Shown here: positions 1 through 13,200 of the stretch, in pieces | Numbering within the stretch: position 1 is the stretch's first letter | Layout: each line of letters begins with the position of its first letter | DNA from: Balanoglossus misakiensis | Lineage: Eukaryota; Hemichordata | Reading direction: 5' to 3' | Assembly (NCBI GenBank): GCA_040954595.2 | Contig: CM082596.2 | Coordinates: forward strand, 4,030,001-4,094,000 | DNA length: 64,000 nt | Notes under the pieces: model-generated | Databases searched by the model: none | Seen by the model: only the letters and a program-made list of their open reading frames with translations | Told to the model about the DNA's origin: nothing | Position numbers and translations under genes: made by a program

Positions 1-3000
1 AGCTTGTGAATTATTTGGATTTTTAAACCTGTAGCTATGATCGTATTCATCTTGCACAAACTCTGCAGACGATTTCTCTGCCAGAGTCGACTTTGACGTG
101 TTCTGGATCTTAGATTTGGGATCGTAGTAATATTCCTCGTGGGCATCCTCCGAGAAGGTGACCATCTTTGGTTCTCCTTTAGCCGGCGATGTCTCTCTGG
201 AGTTCCTGGGTGTCAGCGTTCCGTCCTGACTTGGCGTCCTGGTACCGCCCTGACTCAGCACTGCTGGGCCACTGTGGTTCGGCGTGAGGGTCCCACTGCT
301 GAGAGTGCTGCCGTATTTATCGTTGACTGGCGTGGACGTTTCTCCGTTTGAAAACTCCTCTTTCTCTCTTGTCAGCATCTTCAGCCTGTACTCTTCCCGG
401 TTTTCATCCAGGAAAGTTTTGTTATGCTCTTCCAGGTTCTCTTTCGTCAGATTACTTCTAAACTGACTCCGAGTTGACCTATGCTGATTTTTTGGGTAAT
501 CATGGTTGCCATGGTAATTATTCCTCTGATACGCATCATCGTAATCATAGCTGTCTGCATCGGTCAACGTCTTGGCAAGATCATCGTCTTCCGAAAGACT
601 TCGCACTCCAAAATTTAACTTCAGTCTCCTTTCTTCTGGAGAAATACCAAAGTTCAACGATCTTTGTGCGGGACTTTTTTTCTCTTGGTCCAAAAAATCA
701 TTGTTTTGCGTGGGTGTACATGGGTAAGTCTTTATATCATCTCTTTTAGCGGAATCACCTCTTGGAATGTTCATGAACCCTGACCTTTCACCCTGTGCCC
801 TGATTGGCAACTCGTTCCTGACCCCTGATCTTTCACTGCTTATTTTGGGATAGTCGTTCACTGGACTCCTCTGTCTCCTGCAGGAAAAGAAGACATAAAA
901 GAAATAGACTGAGCTACATGTACAGCATAATTTTCAGGGAGATTGAAACATAATTACACGTCATGTGCTTTGGCAAATAAGATTATGCTTTGATAATTGA
1001 GCTTATGTATTCATAGAAATTTAAAGCAATCAATGTCCAGTCCTGTATTGTATTCCGGCCTACATTCCTTCACAAATGGAAGTCATAGTGAATGAAGATC
1101 ATCAGGTGAGAGAATGCTTCAGAACGATTCCTATTTTGGAAGGATGATATTTTTGTCAGCAGACTGAAATTTGACTGGTAGGGTTTTACTGCATCCTGGA
1201 CGTTATCAGCAGGACATGACCCTACCTGCACATATCTCTAGCTGTACCTGGCCTGCTGTGTTGCTTTTCATACAGCCATAAATGTTATTAATTTAGATGT
1301 CTGAAACTAAGGGGTTAAATTGGGCTTGGAATGAAAATGGTATGATAGCAAAAGGTCACGTTTTGATATGAAAAGATCACAAACGCATTATTGAAGTCCG
1401 AATCAAATGCCTGTTGTGCACACAATACATATTTTACATTATATGTGTGATGTATGATGCAGCACACACACGTCCTTCACGATTCACAACCTGTGATTCT
1501 GAATGATGGTGGTTCAGTGACTCAAGGTCATGTTCAAGTGTAACATGATCATTCAAATGCAGGCCACATCGGCACTGAAATAACCTGATTGCAAAACCAA
1601 AGTCACCGTAAACTTGCGTGGTATTTAGAACCCATAACTTACACGGGAGTGCCCACGTCATGGTTTGTTTTTATAGCACCTATATTTCACAGGCTTTCTG
1701 GATGTGTGTGTGAAATGCACCACTTACCCAGCCGACTGGCTTGGTCTCAGCAGACGTTCCAACCTCTGCAAAGACCCCTGTGGTACGTCGTACTGTCCAC
1801 CCCTGTCGCCAAGTGATGGTTTGCTGCTCTCTAAGTCTCGTAACAGATTACTGACACTCATCTGCAAGTTTCTGTAATATGCACATAAACAGGAAAAAGA
1901 AGAAATTAGTATTACTTGTGTCTGCTAATCAAAGCAGAACAGCTTATCATGTATTCAACAGATTCACATAAAGTGCATATAGGTGTTCAAAAAGGATCAA
2001 TACCATGTTTTAATGACTTAGAGTGGTAAGACTAGACTTGAGTGATGTGTACCAAAAGCCAGTGGATACCAACTGTGATTTATGGCAACCCCTAAGTGTA
2101 AAACGAGGTGCACTTTGTTTGTAAATAAGGAGGGCAGTCAAGTCACTTCTGGAAATTCCATTTCCAAAATACCAATTATTGACCCCGACCTCAACGCATG
2201 ACCAATCTATATCAGCATCAAGTCAAATGGCACATTTTTACAACCAGAGTGAACCACAATTTCCTGTAATGGGGGGAGGAGACCCTTGCCCTTCCTGATT
2301 GTCTAACTTTTGCGAGAATCGCTTTCTAATCCAAATACTAGTACTTAATGAATTTTTGTGGCATTTAAAGGTCTCCATAAACTGGAAAATTTACGGTCAC
2401 AAAAAAGTGCAACATTCTTCTTTCACCAAATTCTCTGCAGTAAAAGTCGTATCTAAATGTATGTCAAGTGTTTCAAACTAGGTCAAAGTCACTACTTAAG
2501 CTTTAATATCTTATCACAAAGAGAACCATCAGTCACTATCTGCTGTGCTAGGGCATTGCTATGTTCAATTAAATGACCAACTAACCCATGGAGAAAAGGT
2601 ACCCTTCCAGCAATGAAGGCCCAGGCACAAAGCGGTCCAAACATCTCAGAATTGGTAGGTCACACAAGACCAGTGGCTATAGCCGCTTGCCTCAACTAAC
2701 TCTGACATTCAGCCAGCAATAAAACAGGGCACATGTATTGACTTACAGGAAGCATCGACCAATGTGTCTTTTTACTGTCTGTAGGGTGACTCCACCCTTC
2801 TCAGATGTCAATTGATGTCTCTCTGTTTCCTTAGCAACTGCATCTCTTTACACATTCTTTATGATTTCAATTGCAAAGTAAAGTTACACCATGTTATTGC
2901 ACTAAGACATTGTGTCTAACTTACTCATTCAAATCTTTCAGCCTGGCAACTTCTGCATCCCGTTGTTTCAAGGTCAGCTGCAGGATGTCATTCTCTTTGG

Positions 3001-6000
3001 CATTTGCTTCTAACCTGATCTGCAAGCTGTCTGTCCTTGATGTGGCTTGTTCCGCATCTATTTTCAATTTGGACAATTCAAGAGACCACTCTTCTCGGCT
3101 CTTCAGATGATCATTGTCCTTCAAGACAGACAATTTTCAAAATATAAAATCCGGTACATCATGCTAAATTCAGTACCTACATTGTGATACACAGCAAACT
3201 TGGTGAAGGATGGCGCCCTCTAGAGTCATTGCATGAACTTCTAAGCATTTGTTTTTCCCATACAGCTCCACTGGTGCCCTCTAGAGTCATTGCATGAACA
3301 CTTCTAAGCATTTGTTTTTCCCATCTCCCATGACATACCTTTTCATCCATGAGGTATAACATTTTTTTCCTCTCATCCAGAGCAGTCTGCAACTTTTCTT
3401 TCAACTCTTCAATCCTTTTCAGTAACTTGTCCCTTTGCTTTTTATCATCTTCCAGATGCCTTTGTAGAGTAGCATTCAGTGTCTGTGCTCCAAGCACTAC
3501 AAAACAATTCAACAATAAACTCTTATTTCATAAGAAAATATGCTGTGTTGATGAGATCATGAGAGCCTTGAAATTTTGTATGACCAAAAGAGGTAAAAAC
3601 ATTTGGCATCTTACACATGAGTATCACTGATTGTGAATTGAAAATCAAAACTGTTCCCTTTGCAACAAAGATGACAGAATAAGGCATTGACTGTTTTAGT
3701 GAATGGTGGCGATGTGCACTTACAATCAAACCGAATAGTTCCTTCTGTAGGTTCACACTCAACCCTCTCCCTCTCCCTCAGCTGCTGGTTGACAATGCGT
3801 AGCCGTCTCCGAAGCTGAGCATTTTCATTGCGTAGAGGCTGCAATGCAAGGCCTATCTCTGTCTCTATGTCAAATGTGACCTTCACATTGGGCAGTGTGT
3901 TCAATGTATAGTCTATCTCATCTAGCAATCGGTTGACTTCGATGTCACCTGTTAGGAAAAAAAGAATGCATACAGAAAAATTATACACCGGTACTCTCAA
4001 TCCTTACTCTTATTTTGAAATGCTCTGTGGAATAAATTGTAAAGATAAAGGTTTGTATAATAAATTTGACCATAATTTTTGTATGAAAACTTTGCATTTC
4101 TACATCTTACCATGCATACTATTGACAGCCCTCAGCTCTCTTAGCAAATACTTCACAGTATGTATCGGGTGGGATTTCCTCCTATGTGACTGGTTCTCAC
4201 TGGGGATAGGTGGAGACTTCACTGGTGTTCTGTTAGTACCAGTCTTCTCATTGGTGGATTTCAAATCGTGTGACTTGCTCTCAATGTCTGATTGGCTGTT
4301 TTGCACCAGCGAGTTGCTCCTGCTCCTATCGTAGCTGGTGTTAGGTCTGAATGGGCTGATCGGTTTTGGATCGCTGGGGTCTGGTTGGCTGGTAGTGTCA
4401 ACAGTCAGCGGGCCGCCACTCACAATTGTACTGGTGGTACCTGAAGCACTACTACAATCAGTTATAAGCTTCTCTGCTTCGGGTCCAGAGCCTGCAGCGC
4501 TGACACTAACACTGCCATTCACCGAGTGACTACCTGGCACCTGTTCGTTTCTTAAACTGGAATAATAAACACCATCTGGCTCAACATGATTCTTCAGATT
4601 CACACCTGGTTTGCCTATGGAACCCTCAGCTCCTCCATAATGATACTGCAGAGGTTGTGCCACCATATGATATGGTTGCGAGGTCACAGGAAGATAGCTT
4701 TGAGGCCTTGGGTAGCCCTGATCTATATTATCATTCACGACATATTCTTTTTCCGGAAGCATGCTACCATAGTTTGGATTCTGTTGGTAATACGGTTGGC
4801 TCGCAGATGGATATGGTACATGAAACCTCTCCATAGTAGCAGGCTGGTACATGCCATTTGAGTATGCTACAGGATCTGAGTGATATCCCCTAGGGTCATC
4901 TTGAAGCCACCTATCGAGGTATAAATTTCTCCCATCAGTGTGAAGACTGGCGTCATCTTTTGACCCGGCTTGGAATGGCGGTACAGGCACTTGATTTTGA
5001 TAACCTTGCAGCAACTGGCTTTGCAGAGTTTGGTGTCTGTCTGTGTATTCCTGCGCAAATCCTTGATGTGGGTTGTTGTCATGACTAGGGGAGAGATTCT
5101 GTGGTCCGTGGTTCATGGGAAGATAATGCTGCTGAAGGTTATCTCGAAGCTGTTGTTTTTCTTTCTCCGCTTGGATGAGAGTCGGTGGAGTACTGAGAGG
5201 TGTGGATGAGGGCAGTCTTTCATTGTATGGTGCTTCTTTGGTGTTACTGCGGATGTCAGAATCTGCTTTGAATGGCATCATGGGTCGACTGTCTGTGGAC
5301 AGGTTGATAGGAGGCTTGGTGGGTCTTGAGGGAGATTCTGAAAGTGAAACTGTTCGAAAACATTTTATAGAAATTATTTATTAAATATGTACAAGAAATA
5401 TTATCAGGTTCCCAAATCATGTTCCAATGTTCCCCAATCTTAGCAAAAACACTGATCAGAACTTACCATCCACATCTTGAGTGGCTGTAGGTACTGTCAA
5501 TGTATGCACCACCTTTGGTTGAGATTTCACTTTATTCTCAATATTTCCTGATAACAATTTTTTCTTTGCGTGGCCTGCTTTTCCAGTCGGTTTGGCACCT
5601 GCTTTAGTTTTCTTCTGCAGTCGCTGTGATTTTGTTGCAATCCTCTCTATGAAATATAAAATCGACAAAAGTCCAAGTTTTCTCCTGTATGCACACTAGC
5701 TTACCCAAAAGTGCAGTGGGTATCTAATCCTTCAAGTGGACTTTCCCCTACTGCATAATGGATTAAACAAGACTTTTGTGCTGTACACATTATGGTATAT
5801 TTAGTCAATTTTTTAAATACTAGTGATACTGACCAATGATAAGTACTCACCACTGTCATCACTTTCAAGTATATTTGCCAGTAAGGCTGCACATCTGTCC
5901 AGTCCTCTGTTGGCATACACAACAGGGTCCTCTGAGTCCGTTGAATAAAGTGAATAACCTGAATCTATCGATGGTGGTGATGATGAGGATTTTCTATCAA

Positions 6001-6963
6001 ATAATTGAATCATTCAACAAATTATCAACAGTGCAAAAGTTAGCATTTTTGTCTGTTATGTTTGCTAGCAGTCAGAAGAGCAGATAAGAACTGAGACATA
6101 TATGTATATGTACTTACTTTTTGACAGTTTTTGTAGATTTTGTCGGATGTCCCCTTGCAACGAGTGATCCTGCACTTTTACCAGGCTACAAGAGAAATGG
6201 AATGTACCATACATTTATGCTTTATGAGAAATCAAGGATTTGAAGATCTTTCTACATCCTGAACTTCCTAACAGTGATACAAACAGAACTCTAGTACTCG
6301 TTGCTAAGTGTAACCTTAAACCACCAGCATAGCTGGGACCCCAGTGACATGTATGTGCATGGGCTTGGTGTTATATTTAAGCAATAAAACACCCCCAGCC
6401 ATGGTATATCACGAGATTTTGACCAGTTCACGACATATACGCACGAGCGATAGCGAGTGCGTATATGGAGTTGAACTGGTCAAAATCGAGTGGTATACCA
6501 TGGCTGGGGGTGTTTTATTGCTATTATATTATGCCAGTATATTGAAACTTTGCATAAAACATTTTAAAAAGGCATTTTCTTTAACTATGATATATGACTG
6601 TGGTATATGGCTAATATATCACGGTCACGTGTCGTGTCTCGACCAATCAAATAGCGTGATTTACACCATCAATATACTGGTATAATATAATAAACCATAA
6701 ACCCCCTATACTGTCTATGATTAAACTGAACTGAGCTGTTATATTGTTGATTGGTGGGTAAATATTGGTGGGTCAATACATGTACATGAATGTGGATAGT
6801 CTTGACTGCAGGAAAACAGGAGGTAAACATTTCAATGCTAGTGCCAGCTACACACATGTAAGGTGATACAGCCAAAGAAGAGAAACAAGGGACGCTGTAC
6901 CAAGATTGATGCACGCAACATTACCTTGGTTTTAATCTTGGGTTTAGTCTTGGCTACTGGCAT
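1..6963 (-). CDS. CCDC14: CCDC14-like coiled-coil centriolar satellite protein (3' end cut by window)
   Basis: Ten coding exons read on the minus strand: 6925-6963, 6118-6185, 5851-5993, 5467-5646, 4111-5337, 3724-3948, 3339-3496, 2925-3118, 1728-1871 and 1-877. All have GT/AG borders and the frame holds for 1,085 codons up to the window edge. The start at 6963 gives a short basic leader (MPVAKTKPK). Exon 3 carries STDSEDPVV and GLDRCAALL, which match what I recall of the N-terminus of vertebrate CCDC14. Exons 6-8 are coiled coil, with QPLRNENAQLRRRL followed by a Lys/Glu-rich stretch ending DAEVARLKDLN. The 1.2-kb exon is low complexity, rich in Gln, Ser, Pro and Tyr. Vertebrate CCDC14 sits on centriolar satellites with PCM1 and restrains centriole duplication; that role is inferred by homology. 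The true C-terminus lies outside the window. Confidence 0.75.
3211..3331. repeat. Two-copy direct repeat beside a CCDC14 splice donor
   Basis: A block of about 60 bp, beginning with gccctctagagtcattgca and ending in tttgtttttcccat, occurs twice back to back. The copies differ by a 2-bp indel and the joining bases. The second copy ends a few bases from the donor of the 3339-3496 exon. Confidence 0.85.
6381..6690. mobile_element. Nested foldback (MITE-like) element, two adjacent hairpins
   Basis: The first hairpin spans 6381-6521: gcaataaaacacccccagcc at the left is matched by its reverse complement ending at 6521, and the centre (cacgagcgatagcgagtg) is itself nearly palindromic. A second hairpin follows, with attatattatgccagtatat near 6524 matched by atatactggtataatataat near 6670. 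Part lies in CCDC14 intron 1. I see no coding capacity. It resembles a non-autonomous foldback or MITE; the family is not identified. Confidence 0.75.
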
Positions 6964-9900
6964 GTTGAACCACGACTACTACTGCACGATGCAAGTCAAA
7001 GTCAGACAGAATCCGCTGTACGATCTTGGCGGTATTTGCAGCTGCAGAATCAAATGTTAAAGTACGATAAACAGCTCCAGTCAGTAACAGCTGAGATCAG
7101 ACGTCAGAGTTGCAGACGACGTAACTCCACTAATCTCCTTTGCAGTAGGAAGTTTGGACTCGTAGGTAACTAGTTTAACAGTATTATTAACCTGGTAACG
7201 ACGACACCGAATTCAGCCAACCGCATGCCTGCCGATTAGGTTTCCTTTGGGAATGACATTTCTTTGCAAGCTTCGACATGTCAGATTTACCCGCAAGTAC
7301 AGATCCATCACAAACCAAGTTTTACAAGTGTCGAACAACACCTTTATTACACGTAATGTTCATACACCATTGCGGAATATAGTTCGCAAACATACATAGT
7401 TTCTTACATTTAATAAAAACAACTTTCAAGATTAAAAACGTAAATTGTTCGCGAACAATGGGGAATCATAATAACATGGCCAAGACACGTACACAACAAC
7501 ATTTTGATGTATTTACCAAAGTAAAATCATTCCGCCGCATCTTTCCCGTGATGCATCAGCCAAAATGTCAGCGGGAGAAACAAAATTATCAGTGGTCGTG
7601 TTTTCATGATGGTTTTAGTCCATTTTACCGTAATCTATAATATAGAAAAAGGTGTGCCGTGAAAATTTGATCGTAATATTCTTACGGCTCTAAATTTTGC
7701 GCTGCATAAACATCTGTGGCACGTGCTTGGGGCCCTGGAAGGAAATTGCATGTATCCCAGCATATCTGTTCGCTACATAAAAGCGCCCCCAACTACCTTC
7801 TGTATTTTTCCCTTTGTTTTTTTTTTTACGTGAGTCAGGAGCTTCTCGCGTACATAACATGCAAATGTTTCAATACAATGTACTGTTCTTGTACCCAGTC
7901 TGAATGAAATCGCATACGACGGGATACAGAATAAGGCACTGCTTACACATTCTTTACTTTACAACATAAAACGCTAGCTTAGTTTTATTTTAATACAGCT
8001 GTGGCATCTGTACAATAATTTAAAAAATACAGTCATTGTTAATTGGTCACAGACGATAAAACAAACGTTCATAATCTATGAGACACATTTTACTAGACTG
8101 CACCATTACTACATTCTGCTACAAAACTACGTCTACTTAGCAATTTACTGCAGTTCTGTGAGTTTTGGTTTACAGCTCTCAACTGAAAAATTTTAAAAAT
8201 ACATCTCATACAGACATGAATTAAAATATTGCAGTACACACTACTCTCTCTCTCTCTCCCTATATACCCATAATACCTTTGCCATACATTGCACTGTGGT
8301 AATTTGTTCAGATATACATGTACCAGTTTATAACACCAGCATGGTGACACTATTTGAACCCTTGACTATTCTTCTCAAACTGCAGTTGTACAGATCTGTG
8401 GGCTTCCTTCATATGTTGAAAGTAAATAAATTCAGTATTAGCCATGATACACTGCTATATTCCCACAGCACTGGGGACCAAGAAAAGATCTTACCATCTC
8501 TACTTACACATGATTTGAAATATGTACTACATGTATACACTGTCAGCACCTTCACACATACACAATCACATTACTTCATTTGTTACATGCCCAGTACTTG
8601 AGTACAATCACTGCAGCATTGATCTGAACAGGAAATTTGTGTTTCAGCACCAGTAACTCTTCTGCCTGAACTGCACAATGTGCATCACAGTCGAATACAT
8701 TAAACAGCCCGCGACCAATCACATGAAGGGATCAAATCACACGGTGCACTAATAACCAATCAAAAACCAAAGTGGTCCCACATTGTCATGAATTGTTCAC
8801 TCAAAAGAGTTTCAGCACATTGCCACTCCATAAAAAGTAGAAACTCTCTGCCCCCACATAGTTCTATAAGTACATCAGCTTATCACAAACACACATGATA
8901 ATTTGTTGTCATAGACATTTCCTGATTGGTCATTTGTTGCCAAAAATACTCACAACATGGAGTACTGGAATCATTGCAAAGTGACAAGAATATAACATGA
9001 GAGTTCTTGTGCCAAAAACATTTTACAAAACTCAGTTGAAGAACACTACAGATTACAAATTTCTGGTGTTATGTGCAATTTTCTGTGTGCAGCTTACTGA
9101 CAAAAAAGAATCTGAACAGTTCTTATATAACAGATTTGGAAATGATAAACTGTACCAGCATAAAGCTCAGACATTGAATTATCACAAGCTGCCAAATAAA
9201 TGCTTCTCATATGTTCACACACCTTACAATAAAATGTCATGACTTACAAAATAAAGCGTGCTATAGTGTTCAGAAAAAAAACATCTCTGTGAAATAAATG
9301 CTTCAAAGCTACGTATTCAACTTACATCAATTTTCTCTAAAATTTCTAAAATAAAATCTAACACTTAGGACTCCTACATTTATTGTGTAAAATAACCCTT
9401 TTCTCCCCAATATTCCTGTGGATGGGTCAAATCACACCATACTTAACAATGCGATTCAACCAAAGCACAAGCAGGGGTGGGGGGTCATTAAGACATGTAA
9501 ATTATCATTTATAATACACCGTGTCTGTCAGAACCAAACACTAAAATTGCAAGTTTTGTTTTTGATATTTCAACACCCATCTTTATCTGTTCCTAATTGA
9601 CCTTTACCCCATTTCTTTCACCCTCTCATTTCTGAGACCCCTATGCACCCCTTTGTGCATAACAAAAAGCTTATGTTGCTGACAAACTTATTCATGTATT
9701 ATACTTTTGTTTATGAGTCCAACTTGCATCTATAAACAACAGGCCACGCTCATAAACCCTGTAAGACCTTATCTCTAGATATTTTTCCATGATGTTTTTT
9801 TTATAATCAAAATTCACATTTTCTTGTCTAAGTAGCTAGGGAATCCATACAGATGAAAGTTGAAATGGGCCAACTGTTTTAACCCTTTCACCCCAATCTC

Positions 9901-10266
9901 ATTGTATGTAGGTCCACCGTTGCCATTGAAAATAATGGTATTGGGAGAACCATAGGGGTGACAGGGTATTAAAGTCTAATGGTTCACTCTCCGACAGAAA
10001 GACACATCTATGAGGCACAAGACTGGATTTCTATATTGGTTCTGGGGGGGTCATGGGGTCTACTTCACTCTTTTGCCAGCAGGTCGGAGAGGCCAACTTA
10101 CAAACAATGTCCCTCGACTCTTAAGGCGGAAACACCTCTACTTACAATGGAATGTTTTGACATGGACGCAGAGGAGAAACAACGAGCAAGCAAATTCGTG
10201 ACGGGGACACGGAACATTCAAAGGTGGATGTGTAACGGTTGTCCAGGCAACTGTCCATAGCTGTTG
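6964..10266. other. Spacer: CCDC14 5' flank and presumed CCNY 3' UTR
   Basis: No convincing coding exon on either strand. The part next to 6963 should hold the CCDC14 promoter and 5' leader. The A/T-rich remainder is probably 3' UTR of cyclin Y, read right to left; tttatt at 9379-9384 is a possible AATAAA signal for it. It contains a CT-rich microsatellite near 8242-8257 and a short foldback at 9881-9970. Confidence 0.5.
9881..9970. repeat. Short foldback with AACCCTTTCACCCC termini
   Basis: aaccctttcacccc at 9881-9894 is mirrored by ggggtgacagggtatt at 9955-9970 with one mismatch in the core. A related pair, caaccctttgcacccc and ggggttcaaagggtga, lies at 13579-13658, so this is a dispersed small inverted-repeat family. 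Confidence 0.6.
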
Positions 10267-13200
10267 TCATGACAATATTGCAGCACTACGCCTTGGAGCC
10301 ACATTATCCAGGCTAGCTGATCGCTTGAGGCAAGACTTGACTATATCTTTGAACTTGTCTTCTGATATCCTTGACATTGCCTGTAACATAATAATATAAA
10401 AAACATATGATTTTTCAGAAAGTGCTGATGCATTATTTATTTTTGGATGAAACATTTGGCACCATAGTAATCTCTACACCATAACCCTTGCCCTACCGGT
10501 TCTAGTACCTGCTGCAGTACCAAGTCATCTTTGGCCACTGGATGTACCAGCAGAGACAGATTGAGTGTTGACTCACCTCTAATCTCTGTGCCCTATCTTT
10601 ACAAAGCGGTTCACTGGGAAAATTCAAATCATTCGCATCAGCAAGAGACCTGAGATCAAAGTAGTACTTGGCATAAACGCTAGATGGCACATTAATGTTA
10701 AACTGAAGCAGCTCCAAAAATTGTCTTTCTAATTCATTCCTGAAATGAAACAGAAAAAAAATATGTGAATTAATCAGTGTTTAATACCAACTTACATTCC
10801 ACCACTTGTGACTTGAGACAAAGTAGTCCATCTCGAGTCTAATGAAATATCAAACTTCACATCTTTTGAACATTTTCAGTCACATTTAAGTAACTATAAC
10901 TTGTCTAATACAACTTTACTCTGATAATGCATCCCACTTTCCCTATTTCCCTTCAGATAGATATGACCACACCACTGAAGACAATGGACCAAACCAAAGT
11001 CCACACAGCAAGAGGGGTTGCAAGAGTACTTACATATCTTCTACCGTTATATCCTTAAGTATCTGACAGTAATCCACATTCCAGACAGCTTGATCATCCC
11101 AGACTTTGGATGCCAACAGTATTGCTCCCAGAATTATCCTCTTCCAGTTGCTAGGACAAATATCTATTTCTGCATAGGTTAATAATCTTTCTAAATATAC
11201 CTGCAAAAAAATATTCAGAAAAATAATGACAACTTATTTCAGTTACTGGGACTTCTCTGTATTTGCTCATTACGTGTTTCTTGCACCAATTGAACCACAA
11301 TAATACCAGGATGTAAGGTCAAATAGGGGTCATGAAAATGGCCGACTCAAGTGTCGAGAACACTCACCAAAGTTACTATAGCACATTCTGCAGTCAGCTG
11401 TGCAGCATTAAATAAAGTCCGTATAAATTTATAGATATGCTTGTGTTCTGGATTATGTTCGTGGTAATCCTCAGGTACTGGATCTTTCTGTGGAATGGAA
11501 ATAGGATACTTACAATTAACATTCGTGTGAAGAGATGCTATCATTTTTCATGACTGCCAGGTTCTTATTTCAAAGGAAAAAGGGCTGATATGATAAGATC
11601 ATACTTACTGTAAGGGGATGACACTTTTCATCGAAGATTTCTAACCGCCGAAGATCTGGTTCTCGGTTTTTGATATGGTAAAAAATTGCTAATGCCACAC
11701 TGAAAACAAAAAATAATTGATTTAGTACAATGCCATGATAAAACATCATGAAAGTAGGCAACTGTTTCACTGTTAGACAATTTACATATTCACTGGTAAT
11801 GTATAGTTCCCTTTGAGGGATAATATGCTTCTGTCTGTAAACATCTGAAGCAAGTTATCGGCAACCCTGGATGGTGTGATAGTTTTGCCACACACTATAT
11901 ATTTGCCATCAGGACGACAGTTATGGATGCTTACCATTTGATGGTGGACTTGAGATTTGGTTGACTAACTGTACTATCATCAATAAAAATTGTAGAACAT
12001 GAGCTGTATTTCTGTAATGACCCAGTTGAACTGACGTGGTTCATGTGGTGATGTCGAGATGGCCTCTTGGCATCTGAATAAAACAGAAAGAAACATCAAA
12101 AATGACTATATTGTTGAAAACGATGAAATGATAACAATGAAATGAAAGTGCACATGAGATATCAACAATCTGATAAATATTGGACTTACCAATTGTTAGA
12201 GACCTAGTAAGGAACATTGTACTTGTTGTTGGATGCAAAGACGGGTCCTCTTCATCATCTGTTAAGAAAGAAAGAAAAAGAGAGAGAAAAACAGATTAAA
12301 GTGAGAACGTATAGATTTGAGTATCACCTAACAGAAATAACCAACTTCTTTTGGGGAAACCTTACTTGATTTAGAGTCAGTTGCCTTGATCGAGCCACAA
12401 AATAGCCATGACAATGGAGTTTGTGAGGGATTACCAGACAGGGCAGTGCTAATGTGTTGTTGACTTCACTGCTGTGGTTTACAGTGGATGGTACCCTTGG
12501 GTAGGGGAAGGTTAACTGGCCCATTCATCACGTTGAATAGTCAATCAATCTTATGGAAGCTCATTTTCTGACGACGGACTGATTGGAAAGGATGCATTTC
12601 CTGCTGCTTGGGGTAGAGTATCGGAACACTGGTGGCTATGGCGACAATGGGATGAATTGTCCCTAATAAGTTGGTCTGTTATCGATGTTGCACAACACAG
12701 CCAACAGCAATATGGTTAGAGACACGGTAGAAATATATGAATCATAAACTCGTGAATACATCAAATATAACCCGCAAAATATGCTTTCAGAAAATGCAAC
12801 CTTCCGAATCTGATGTGAATTAAAGGGTCAGGCTACATGACTTTAGGGCTCATACTGTATGAGATCAAGATGAGTAATTGCGATTCTCCGCCATTTTCAC
12901 ACCTGTATTGTCATGTCCCGCAGTGTAAATTTTGATAGAATACATGTATCTCAGTTATGTCTCTTCAGACAAAAATCTATAAATATGGGCATAGAATCGT
13001 TGCAATTTATAAGATAGGCTACTTTTATATGCACATCCAAGCATGACACTGATTAATAGTAACATTATTGAAATTAATATATGTAAATGATCATTAACGG
13101 AAACCATGTTTGCGTTCTCTACTAAATCTAACCTTGCCAACGCTATACAATTCCATATTAACAAGATTTAATTATAGTGAAACTATTTGACAAAAATTGC

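Noticed and set aside
6344-6685. 113-codon plus-strand frame
   Set aside because: It lies across the foldback element and reads through both hairpin arms, so it is not a gene.
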